Part shown: positions 32,657 to 42,614 of the stretch, one piece after another
Layout of the letters: each line of letters begins with the position of its first letter
Numbering within the stretch: position 1 is the first letter of the stretch
Assembly (NCBI GenBank): GCA_002049455.2
Contig: KV918921.1
Coordinates: 103,546-167,545 of the forward strand
Length of the DNA: 64,000 bases
Origin: Porphyra umbilicalis
Taxonomy: Eukaryota; Rhodophyta; Bangiophyceae; Bangiales; Bangiaceae
Reading direction: 5' to 3'
Position numbers and translations under genes: made by a program
Notes under the pieces: model-generated
Databases searched by the model: none
Told to the model about the DNA's origin: nothing
What the model saw: the letters and a program-made list of their open reading frames with translations, nothing else

Positions 32657-33197
32657 AGGGCGACGGGGCGGGGGGGTGTCCCCCCGGGGTCTCTCCATGC
32701 TCGCCGCCTTGGGGATCCCCCCCCCCCCCCCCCCCCGCCCCCACCCGCTGGGTGCCCGTCACCGACGGCGCCGTTGCCGCCGCCGCCCTCGCGGCCATTG
32801 CCGCCCGCGGCGGGTGTGGGCTCCTCCCCCTCTACTACGAGGCCGACGCGTTTGACGGCCACACCCCGCCCGCCGCCGGCCACGGGCTGTGGGTGCTCGA
32901 CGGGGGCGGCGGCGGCGGCGGCGCGCCGTCGGCGCTCGTGGCGCTCCGCACCAACGCGTACGTGCGGGAGCGGTCGCAGGCGCGGGTGGCGGGGGTGGCG
33001 GCGGCGGACGCGGCCGCCGCCGCGGCGGCCGTTGCGTTTGTCGACGGCTACTGCGCACACGTGTGGCCGGGCGCGCCCCTGTACCGGGTGGTGGTCGACG
33101 TGGCGGCGGGCGTTGGGGGCGGGGGGGCGGGGGGGCTGTTTGGGGGGGGGGGGGGGACGAGTTTGTCTTGTACCGCAAGCTGCTCGACGGGGCGTGA
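31960..33197 (+). CDS. GNAT-family acetyltransferase, similar to NAT16/histidine N-acetyltransferase
   Basis: About 410 codons with the reading frame broken at C and G runs. Frame 2 carries RPYTPADAPAVARLCAGVYG and RDYIPAALPHLAASP, matching the N-terminal part of NAT16-type enzymes (VYGGLDYLP-like). After a C15 run (32,318-32,332) frame 1 carries the acetyl-CoA site FLEGVRVDPAVGRRGVGTAA (R-x-x-G-x-G) and the beta-strand/Asn segment LSVTIDANVGMGTIFGRRGF, then LYYEADAFDGHT and YVRERSQARVAGV. After a G15 run (33,142-33,156) a third frame gives the C-terminus DEFVLYRKLLDGA and stop. Reaction: acetyl-CoA-dependent N-acetylation, substrate unproven. The start at ATG 31,960 needs another shift in the following C run; it is the nearest ATG before the domain. 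Confidence 0.75.
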
Positions 33198-33636
33198 GGG
33201 GGGGGGGGGGGGGGGGGGGGGGGCACGCCGCCGTCGCGCGTCGGCGGCGGCGTAGGCGGGGGGTGGAGGGCGCGCGCGCGCTCCTGCGGGGCGGCAGCGG
33301 CGGCGGTCCCTTGCGCGGAGACGCCTCTGACGGTCGAGCGACGTTGGGGCGCCACGCGGTGGGGAGGTGTGTACTGTACATGGACGCGGCAATGAAAAAG
33401 GGTTTGTTATTGTGGTGTTGGGGCGGAGCGACCCAAGCGGCCGCGCGACCGCACGTGCCGGGCGCGCGTGCGGGCGGGGAGCAGGGGCGGCGGCGGCAGC
33501 AGCGCCAATGGGGTGCCACACGCGCCCCCGCCATGGTCGGCGGGCGCGGCCACCCGCCGCGGTGCCGCAACCGCCGAGCGGCCGGCGGCGGGTGCGCCCC
33601 GTGCCCACCGGCGCGCGCCGGCCCCCGGCCCGCCCG

Positions 33637-36407
33637 TCAACCGCCCACCGGCAGCAGCGGCGGCGCCCCGTCGCCGCGGGCGCCCCCCCCCCCGGCAGGC
33701 GCGTCGTCGCCGCCGCCGCCGCCCGTGGCGCCCCCCCCCCCCCCGCGGGCGCACCCCCGGGCCGCGGCTTGGGGGCGCCCCCCCCCCCCCCCCGGCTGGG
33801 TCCGACCCGCCCGGCCCGCCGGGCGCCCCAAAGTCCTTGCCCGCGTACCGCACGGCGAGGCCGCCGAGCCGCGCCGCCGTTTTTGTAAAGGCGCTCCACT
33901 CGCTGCCGAGCAGCGCCCGGCTGCGCGCGAGGCAGTAGAGGTCGGCGGTCGCGACGACCATCGCGTCGACGCCGCGGTCGCCGCCGCCGCCGCCGCCCGG
34001 CGGCGGCGTCGGCTCGCCCCAAAACCCGTCCACAACCGCGTCGGCGGCGGCGGCCGCCCCCGCCGTGGCGTTGGGGGCCCCCCCCCCCCCAGCGCGTCGC
34101 GGAACGCCACGACCGCCGCCCGCGTGTCGGCGGCGACGAAAAAGCGGGTGGCCGGCTCCGCGTCGAGCAGCCGCCGCGCCTCGGCGACAAACACCCCCAC
34201 CGACGACGCTGCGCGGTGGGCGTCGGTCGCCGCCACCCCCGCCGCCGTGTACTCGGACGCCGCGTCAATGGCCAGCGCTTCGGCGGCGACGGACAGGCCC
34301 CGCACGTGCACGCCGAGGCGGTCCGCAACGCCGCGGGCGGCGCACGCGGCCAGCCGCGCCGCCACGGCGGGGGCGGGCACAAAGGCGGATTGGAGGTAGG
34401 CAGTGTCCCGCGCCAGCGAGTGCAGCGGCGCCGACGTTTCAAGCGTGTACGCCGACTTTAGGTAGATGTGTCGGCCGCCCGCGTCGACGAGGCGCGCCTG
34501 CTTGACGCCCCCCACCCCCGCGTCGGCGGCCATGTACGAGTAGGCGTCGACGGCCGCCCACGCAGCGTCCCACTCCGACGCGTTGGCAAACGGGTAGCGC
34601 GGGCCCCAGGCGGGGGTGACGACAAACGGGGCGGCGGTCGGGTCAAAGAGCGCCTCAAACGGCGCGCCGACGTGCGCGTCGGGCGGCCACACAACGACCA
34701 GGACGCGCCCCGATGCGGCAGCGTAGGCGCCCGCCGCCGACACGGCGCGGAGGCGGTTGCCGAGCCCGTGTTGCGCGTGGAGGAAGAGGGCGCGGCGGCC
34801 CCAGCGGGGGGACGGCGGGTCCGACGCCGGCCCGCCATCGTCGTCGCCGAGGAGGCGGGTGTAGAGCGCCTCCCGCGCGGGGGTGGGGAGGGAGAGGGTG
34901 GCGCCCCAGGGGACCAAAAACTCCTCCCGCAACTTGCGCCCGAGGGCAACCGCCCACGCCGCGTCGACGGCGGCGGGGGAGGCGGCGAGGCACGCGCGTT
35001 GGGCGGGCGGCACGCGCGTCGCCCGCACCACCGTGAGCGTCAGGGCCGGCCGGGTGCGGCGGCGGGTGCGGGTGCGGGGAAGGCCCCACCAGGGGTGGGA
35101 GGCGTCGTCGCCGCCACCACCGTCAGGGTCGCCGCCGTCGCCGTCGCCGTCGCCGCCGTCGCCGTTGCCGTCGACGTCGACGGCCGCGTCGACGCGGCCG
35201 CCGTCAACGACCGCATACGCCGACGGCGCGACGGCGGACGTCGGGCGGACGGCGCCCGCGGCGGCGAGCTCCCCCCCCGCCCCCTCGGCCGGGCGGCCGC
35301 CCCACGGCGGCCCCCCCCCCCCCCCCCACGGGGGCAGGAGGCGCGCGAGCAGCGCATTCCCCTCAATCCCCGCGCGCACGAGGCGCCCCCCCCGCAGCGC
35401 GTCCCCGTGCGCCACGTGCGTGACGGCGGCGGGGGCCAAGGGCGCGCGCACCCCCCCCGCCGCCCCCAACCGCCCGTACAAGTCGCTGTCGTCCCACCCG
35501 TACGACTGGATGCGCTCGTCATAGCCGCCGACGGCGGCGAGGGCGGCGGCCGTCGCAAACACCGCCCCATTCGCGTGCTTGCCATTGTCGTCCGCCGCCG
35601 CCGCCCAGTCGCCCGTGTAAAAGAGGCTGCCGTTGGCTGGGGCGGGGGACGGCGCGCCGTCATCGCCGCCACCGCCGCCGCCGCCGCTGCTGGCGGTCGC
35701 GTTGAGGGGGTGGCGCGCCAAAACGTCGGGCGCCACGACATAGTCGCAATCGACTTTGAGGATGGCCGCCCCCGCCGCCGCCGCAAAGCCCACATTGTAC
35801 GCGCGGGTCAACACCCACCCGCCGCCGCCACCGCCGCCGCCGCCGCCGCCGCCACCGCCGCCGTTATCGCCCTCCCCTTGCGCGTCGGCGGCCTCCCCCT
35901 CCACGCGGATGACGCGCACGGGCGCGGCGGCCACCGCCGACCTCCCCCCCCCGCGGCCGCCCCCCGGCGGCGACGGCCGCCCGCACCACCCCCACCAGCG
36001 GCGGCGTCGACGACCAGTCGACGAGCACGACTTCGGCAACCCCCCGCACCGCCCGCCAGGAGCGGAGGGTGCGGGGCAGCACCCCGTGGCGGCCCGCACA
36101 CGCGGCCACAATCGACACCCCCCCCCGCCCGCCGCACCCGCCGCCCGCGACGCGAGCGGGGGTGGCCACTCCCCGCCGCCGTCGCCGCCCGGCGCCAGCC
36201 GCGCAACCGCCGCCGGCGGCAGTCGCGGGCCAAGGAGGGCGACGGTGACGGCGGCGGCGGTGGCGGTGGCGGCGGCGGCGGCGGCGGCGCGGAGGAGGAG
36301 CCGCCGCCGGCGTGGGGGGGGGGCCGTGGCGGTGGGGGCCCAGCCGCTGGGGCTGGCGGTGGGGCCGCGGGGGGGGGGGGGAGGGGGGGGGGCGAGCCCC
36401 CCGCCAT
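33637..36407 (-). CDS. Bifunctional Golgi-type glycosyltransferase: GT2/GT7-like plus fucosyltransferase-like
   Basis: About 870-920 codons. N-terminal region: basic residues then a signal anchor (RRRRLLLRAAAAAAATATAA), indicating a type II membrane protein. Domain 1: SIVAACAGRHGVLPRTLRSW, VAEVVLVDWSSTPPLVGVV, then YNVGFAAAAGAAILKVDCDY with the DxD, and GGYDERIQSYGWDDSDLYGR, the galactosyltransferase C-terminal (GT7-type) signature. Domain 2: FLHAQHGLGNRLRAVSAAGA, VLVVVWPPDAHVGAPFEALF, RLGVHVRGLS, RFFVAADTRAAVVAFRDALG and VDAMVVATADLYCLARSRAL followed by LGSEWSAFTKTAARLGG, the motif order of GDP-fucose-type GT-B transferases. Frames switch at C runs 36,118-36,126, 35,944-35,952 and 34,078-34,090. 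Start (ATG 36,407) and stop (33,637) are approximate. Likely acts in the Golgi on polysaccharide or glycoprotein; donors not proven. Confidence 0.8.
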
Positions 36408-36930
36408 GAGGGGGGGAGACGCCCGCCGCTGCGCGCCGACCGGCGGCATGCGGGCGGGCGGGCGGGCGGGCGCCCGGGGCGGCCGCGGCGGGGCGGGGGG
36501 GGAGGGCGGCTGCGAAAAGACAAGGGGTGAGTGGGGGGGGGGGTGGGGGGGGGAAGACGAGACGCATCAGGTCGAGGCGCAGACCGGCGGCGGGGGACGG
36601 GGCGGCCGCGCCGGGCACCGCGCACGCCGCGGGGGCATGGCCGGGCGGGCGCGGCACGCGGGGAGGCGGCCGGGCGATGCGGGGGGGGGCGACGCGCGGG
36701 ACCATGACCGCGGTCCTTACACTTGCCGTCGGCTGTGTCTCTTTGTGCGCCACGTGACCTTGGGGTGTCACTTGGTGGCCACCAACCACGTGGTTGCTGT
36801 GCCAGTTTTCACGCTGTTGACAAGAAACCGCCACGTTTGGTCGTCGGCATGCACGCACCGATCGAGTCGGGGGCATGCTCGTCAGGCCCGTTCGCAGCGG
36901 CAGAGTCTCAAACGAGAATGCAGAGTGCTG

Positions 36931-36968
36931 ATTGGCCAGATACACCTTCGGCCACGTGTCTGGCCAAT
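36931..36968. promoter_or_regulatory. Symmetric CCAAT pair with central CACGTG in a divergent promoter
   Basis: ATTGGCCAGA (36,931-36,940) and TCTGGCCAAT (36,959-36,968) are perfect inverted copies and enclose CACGTG (36,953-36,958). The site lies between the minus-strand glycosyltransferase and the plus-strand repeat protein, about 525 and 350 bp from their starts, as expected for a shared bidirectional promoter (NF-Y and bHLH/bZIP type sites). No other gene lies in 36,408-37,317. Confidence 0.55.
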
Positions 36969-37317
36969 AGGAGGCCTGTATTTTGTGTCCAGACGAGGGT
37001 CGAACCAGCCTCCGTCAAGACAGGGCCTCATGAACACTGCGAAATCACTGCCCGACCGCCGCCCGACCGGCAGCGATCCGCAGCGGTCTTGCCCCCCTCC
37101 GTCTTATCCCCTCCACCGCTCGCCGTCTTGTTACCCGCCTCCTCGCTCCTCACCCTCTGCTTCCACTTCCTCCGCCTCGGCTTTTCCCGTCCATCCCTCA
37201 AGCGGCGCCCGCCTCGCCCCACGCCGTCCCCACGTCGCCGCCCGCCCCCCCGTGCGCGTCGACGCGCGGCCTCGCGGTGTCTGCCCCCCCCGGCGCGGCC
37301 CCCCCCAACGCGGCGCA

Positions 37318-39376
37318 ATGCCCCCCCCCCCCCGCCCCCCCCCCCCCCCCCCCTTCCCCCACCCGCGGGCGCCTCTCCCGCCTCTGCCAAGACGGGCTCA
37401 CCGCCCTCGGCGTCGTCCTCGTCGGCACCGCGTCGACGGTCTCTACCGTCGACGGGCGGGGGGTGCTCGACGTGACCCTGTCGCTAGAAACCGACGTGCC
37501 GCCGGCCGCCGCCCGAGGCGCCCCCACGCCGCCGCCGCCGCCGCCGCCGCTGCCGCCGCCGCCACCGGGCCGCGCGGCGCTCACGCTTGCCGTCGGCGCC
37601 GCGCTGGCGCCCGCCGGCGTGGCCATTGTCGGCGCGCGCGTGGCGCCGTGGACGGCGGCGCCGCCGCCGCCACCCCCGTGGGGCGCCGGCGCCACGTCCA
37701 CCCTCAACCTGCAGTTGGAGCCGGTGGAGGGGGCGTGGGCGCCGCCGCCGGTGGCGCCGCCCGCAGCGGCGGCGCGCGGCGGCGGCGACAGCGCCACGGC
37801 GGGTGGGGCGTCGCAGGGGGCGAGTGGCGGGGCACCCGTCAAGGCAGAGGTCGTCCTCCTGGACGGGCCGTCGCCGTCGGTTAGCGCCACCAGTGGCGGG
37901 GCGGCGCACGCGGGGGTCGACGTCAAGCCCGTCAAGGTAGAGGTAGGGGGACTCCCCGGTGGGCCGTCGTCCCCGGTCAGCGCCGCCGCACGTGGCGCCG
38001 CACTGGCGGCGGCGGCCGACGTCAAGCCCGTCAAGGTGGAGGTGGGGGGACTCCCCGACGGGCCGCCGTCCCCGGTCAGCGCCGTCGCACGTGGCGCCGC
38101 ACTGGCGGCGGCGGCCGACGTCAAGCCCGTCAAGGTGGAGGTGGGGGACTCCCCGACGGGCCGCCGTCCCCGGTCAGCGCCGCCGGACGTGGCGCCGCAC
38201 TGGCGGCGGCGGCCGACGTCAAGCCCGTCAAGGTAGAGGTGCCGGTCCCCCAGGACGGGTCGTCTGCCCCGGCTATCGCCGCCGCGGTGCCGGTGACGAC
38301 CGAAAGGAAGCCTACCAAATCTGAGGTGGCGCTCCCAGGCGGGACGTCGCCACCGCCATCCACGCCGCTGGTAACCACGTCTTGTGGCGCCGTGGGCGGC
38401 GGAGCCCCGACCCCCCGACGAGTAGTGTCGCCCATGGAGGGACACCGGTCGCCCCGACAACAACTCCCCAAGCACCGCGTGCTGGCGTCGACCTGTTACC
38501 GGCCGCAGCGCTGCCGCAGCCGCCGCTCACGACGGCTGCCGTGGCAGTGACGCCGCGGCTACTGTCCCCGGCCACTCCGTCGCCCTCCGTCCCTTCACCG
38601 GCATCGGTAGCGCCGGTCGCGTCCGCGGTCGCTGGTGCATTGCAGTCCCCTAAACGCCCGCGGACGCCCAGTGCCCCTGCTGTGCCGCGAAGTGAGTGGC
38701 ACACCGCCGCTGCTGCCCCCAAAAAGGCGGCGGCGACGGTGCCGTCAAGCAAACGGCCGCGCACGTTGGGCGCCCCGGCAGACTGGACGGTCCCCGCAGC
38801 CGTTGCTGCATCCACGGCGGCGCCCCCCCCCCCCCCCCCGCCCAGCCGTTGCCGGTGGCGGCTGCCGCGGCAGGGCCGCCCCCGCGCACCGGCAGCTTCG
38901 TGGTGACCGTCGCCCAGCGGCAAGCGGTCCGCAGCGGCATCCGCACCGCGGTCGCCGCGTGCGTCGACCGCCTCGACTTGTGGGCGGTGCTGCCCGACGG
39001 CGCCGCCATGACGCCCGCCGAGCGCGCGTTGCGGTTGGACTGTGCGGTCACGACGCTGTTGCATGCGTGCATTGTGGGCGCGACGACGGTTAACCACCTC
39101 ATGTCCCTGACCAACCGCCTCGTCGCGCGGCTGGGCGTTGCGCGGGACGCCACGGCGACGGCGGTGGATGTGTTTGCGCTTTCGCCACGCCGGTGCACGC
39201 GCACGCGCCGCATCGTGACGGCGCCCGAGTGGGGGCCGGCCGACCCGCCTGAGGGCGGCGCCGCGGGCGCCGCCGCGAGCTTTGAGGCGCGCCCGAGGAA
39301 GCGGCACCCAGCGCGCCGCAGCACGCGGGGTGGTCAGCCAAGGCGGGGCGGTGGTGGCGACGGCCAGAAGCTGTAG
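37318..39376 (+). CDS. Nuclear repeat protein with SUMO-acceptor motifs (function unknown)
   Basis: About 690 codons if frame breaks are healed. N-terminal domain: GRLSRLCQDGLTALGVVLVG and LTLAVGAALAPAGVAIVGAR. Then APVKAEVVLLDG and a tandem array of 33-residue units, each with KPVKVEV, i.e. the psi-K-x-E sumoylation consensus (VKVE). Next come Pro/Ser/Thr-rich linkers with two SPKRPRTPSAPA/SSKRPRTLGAPA segments that look like nuclear localisation signals. The C-terminal domain appears folded: FVVTVAQRQAVRSGIRTAVA, ALRLDCAVTTLLHACIVGAT, VNHLMSLTNRLVARLGVARD. Frames switch at about 38,145 (one G lost from a G6), about 38,410 and at the C run near 38,827-38,840. The start is uncertain (ATG 37,318 followed by C runs). 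No known family recognised. Confidence 0.6.
37919..38236 (+). repeat. 99-bp coding tandem repeat (33 aa, one VKVE motif per unit)
   Basis: GACGTCAAGCCCGTCAAGGT recurs at 37,919, 38,018, 38,117 and 38,215: spacings 99, 99 and 98. The 98 is a single-base loss in a G run of the third unit and explains the frame change there. Units are nearly identical, so expansion was recent. Confidence 0.92.
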
Positions 39377-40229
39377 GCGTGCGGCGTTGCCGAGCGACCC
39401 TAGTGCGGCGTCCGCCTTCGGCGGCCGGCTGTAGGGGACGGTGCGGCTTTGCACGGCGGTTGGACCCCCGCGGCCACGCGGGGCGTGTCGACCGAGTGGC
39501 GGTGGCAGCTCCGCCACCGGACGGGCCGCCGCTGCCCGCGCGCGCCGCCGTGGAGATGGGCGGCGGCCGGAGGGCGGCGGGCCGCTCCGCGGCGGCCCGG
39601 TGGGGCTGACCGCCACTCCCCATTGCGGTTGCGCCCCGACGGGAACCGTCGGACGCGGTCGGCGGGGGGCGAGCACCCCCCCCGCGCGCGTCTCGCTCCC
39701 GGCATCCCCCCCCCTAGGGCGGCGGCGGGCGCGCGGCCCCGCAGCCGCCGCAACGCGGCGGCGTGGCGGCGGCCCCGTCGGCAACGCGTGCCGTGGGCCG
39801 CCGCCGCGGGCGGGGCGCATCCGCGAGCGGTGGCGGCGGGGTGGGTGCACCCGCCACGGCCGTGTCCCGGACGGCGCACCGTCACCTTTTTTGCCCTGTG
39901 GTGTTTCACTCAGGCCGACGGTCCACACACGCTCGGGTGGGTTTCAACAGCCGCCCGAGTAATTCAAGGCGCGCGGCACGCAACGAGCCGCCTCGGCGCG
40001 TGTGCCTATGCTCCGCGACGAGTCGGCAAGACAAGTCCGGATCAAGGCCCCCCACACCCACGTCGGTGACGTGCGAAGCGGCAACAGGTCAAACAAGAGG
40101 AAGGAAGGGGATTGACACCCGACGCGGCCTCGCACGCTGCTCCGACATGGGATGCCGACCCGCCCCCCCGGGTGGGCACCCCACGCCGCCGTCCATAAAA
40201 CAAAAAAGACGCCCACCCCCGCCCCCCTG

Positions 40230-41438
40230 CTAGACCATCCGAAGGCGGCGGAGCCCCTCCAGGATGCCCGCCGCGCACTTACCATCCGCGTGCACCACCC
40301 GCCCGTCGACGGTGCCACCCGTCGCCGCGCGCTCCGCCGCCAGCCAGTCGAGCAGCTCGGCTTGGGCGTTGCCGACAACCACCCCCCGCTCGTCCCCCCC
40401 CGCAAACATGGCGATATCATTCCCACTGTCCCCCGCCACGAGCGTCTGGGCGGGCGCAAAGTCGCCGACGCCCACCGCACCGAGCCGCCGCCGCACGTGC
40501 GCCATGGCCGACCACTTGCCCGCCGCCGTCGACGCGACGTCGAGGTACCGCCAGTCGCCGACGCCACAACAAATGAGCTGCGCGCCAATGCCGCGGGCGC
40601 CCAGCTGCGCCTCGACGGCGGCCATGACGGCCTTGACGGCGGTCGCGTTGACGCCGAGCACGATCTTGTAGGCGGTTTGCTCAAAGGCGGGCCGCCAGTG
40701 GCCGAGGCCCGTGTCGACAATGACCGACTGGGCGACGGCCATAACCGCCTCCCGGTCCCACCCGTCGACGCTGAGGGTGTCCTCCCACGCCGTGTCGCGG
40801 ACGGGGAGGTCCTTCCCACCGCCAGCCGCGGCGGCCAGCGCCGGGTGGTACCAGTACACCTCAGAGCCGACCGCGCAAATGACCGCCGCCGGCGTCTCGA
40901 GGGCGCCCGGCCCCGCTGACGCGAGCAGCGTCTTGACGCTACACACGGAGCGCCCCGTGTTGTAGACGAGCACCCCGCCCGCGGGCGCGTGGACGGTGCG
41001 CCACGCGGCGGTAAAGGCGGCCGTCGCCGCCGCGTCGCCGAGGAGCGTGCCGTCCAAGTCGGTCACCAGCAGCGTCGGCGTCGTCACGCCGTTGCCGCCG
41101 TCGCCGGGGGCACCCCCACCGTGCCCATTGGCGGTGGGCGCACCACCGCCCACCCCCGCGCTCGCCGTCGCGCCCGGCGCGCCGGCGCCCGCGCTGGCCG
41201 CCGGCGGTACGCCAGCGGCCGCCGCCGCGGCGGCAGCCGCCACCCCCACGACCGGCGTCAAGCAGCCCGAGGTCAGCACGTACTCCCCCCGTCCCCCCCC
41301 GACGCGGGCAAAAAGTAATGCTCCGCCCCGCCGGCCGTAAAGTCGGGTCGGCACGCGCGGGAGGGGTGGTCCCACGCCCCGTTGCCATCCGTCAGCACCA
41401 GCTCCAAGCCGGTGGCGGGGGTGGGGGCGCCCCCGTCC

Positions 41439-41470
<32 letters not shown>

Positions 41471-41745
41471 GCCGCCGCCGCCGTCGCCGCCGCCCCCCCG
41501 GCGTCCCGCTCAACCTCCACGTCCAGCCGGTGCCAGTCGGGGCCGAGCGTGCGCGCCACCGGGCCGCACAGGCCCGCGGCGCCACCCGGCGGTGTGGGGG
41601 ACGTTGGCGCACCGCCCGCCCGCGCGAGGCGCGTGCCGGGCAGCGCCGTCCACGGCCCGGCGGGGGCGGTGCGGTGGTGTGCAAACGCTGTGCGCCAGCC
41701 GCTGCGGTAGTGGAGGGTGAACTTGATCGTCGCCGCCGTGGCCAT
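40230..41745 (-). CDS. Starch-binding-module (CBM25-like) plus HAD sugar-phosphate phosphatase
   Basis: About 505 codons from ATG 41,745. N-terminal module: IKFTLHYRSGWRTAFAHHRT, GPWTALPGTRL, WHRLDVEVE, LELVLTDGNGAWDHPSRA and GEYVLTSG, the strand and aromatic pattern of CBM25/CBM53 starch-binding modules (Y-x-x-GW, W-x-x-x-PG, DGNG-x-WD, GEYVL). A low-complexity linker follows. C-terminal domain: sucrose-phosphate-phosphatase-like HAD fold with motif I LLVTDLDGTLLGD, motif II VLVYNTGRS, motif III Lys in AAGKWSAMAHV, and motif IV LVAGDSGNDIAMFAGG; AFEQTAYKIVLGVN fits the cap. All catalytic residues are present. The first module is in two other frames; the switches fall in the repetitive 41,410-41,560 stretch and the C run at about 41,297. 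Red algae store cytosolic floridean starch, so a granule-bound phosphatase is plausible; the substrate is not proven. 39,377-40,229 and 41,746-41,884 show no gene. Confidence 0.85.
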
Positions 41746-41884
41746 GGCGCGAAGCGCGGCGGGGAGTGGGTGGGGGGGGGGGGGGGCAAAGCGGAGCGGA
41801 GGAGGTGGCGTGCGCGGCGGCGCGGCAGAGGCGGAGGGCTGGGGCCCGCGGTGCCAAAGGCGACGGCGGTAGCGGTTCAAGGTC

Positions 41885-42060
41885 GTGAGAGGGGGTGGTG
41901 CTAGTCGTGGTGCTGGTGCTGGTCGTGGTGCTGGTGCTGGTCGTGGTGGTGGTGCTAGTCGTGGTGGTGATGACAATGGTGGTGGGGGTGCTAGTCGTGG
42001 GGGTGGTGACAATGGCGTTAAGGGTGCTAAAGTCGTGGGGGGTGGTGGTGGCGCGTGGTG
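41885..42060 (+). repeat. GGTGCTGGTCGTG minisatellite upstream of the phosphatase gene
   Basis: Imperfect 9/18-bp units of GGTGCTGGTCGT, GGTGCTAGTCGT and GGTGGTGACAAT. It lies about 140 bp upstream of the minus-strand phosphatase start, in its promoter or leader. 42,061-42,614 shows no supported gene. Confidence 0.8.
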
Positions 42061-42614
42061 GCGTGGTCACTGCGCCAGCGGGCGCGCGCGGGGGGCCCGG
42101 ATCCCGTCGCTGTCGGTGCACGCAGATCGAGAATCTCAGTTGCGGTGGCCCACCGCGGGCGTGCGCCGCCATCGGCGCCCGGGACCGGGTCGTGGGGCGG
42201 CGCGGCCGCCCCAGAGGGACGGCGGGCATGCCCGCGGCACGTCCAGCGGAGCTCGGCACGGCAAGCCGCTTCCCCGCCCCTCCGTACAAAGAACCGAGAG
42301 AGGACGTTTTTACTGTCCGCGCACCGCCCGCCGCGCGCCGCGGCGTGCGGTGTGCCAACAGGACCAAAAGCAGAGCACAGGGAGGCGCCAGTCCCGGCGC
42401 CCACCCAGCCCCGCCGCGTGTGAGCCGGCCGATGCACTCGACGCGACCGCCTCCAAAAGGGGAGCCAAACGTCACACCCTCTCGTCGCCTCTGGCTATTC
42501 GCCTCGCCCCCCAAAAGCCAAGAGGCTTTGCTTTGGCCAACCCGCCGCCACGCCGCACGCGACGGCCAGCGCCGCGCTCGCATGCCCCCAGCCCGAGCCG
42601 CACCGGGCCCACCC

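Noticed and set aside
34468-37884. A plus-strand open frame of over 1,100 codons opposite the glycosyltransferase
   Set aside because: Arg/Gly/Pro-rich translation without any domain, mirroring the minus-strand gene and running into the next one. A high-GC antisense shadow.
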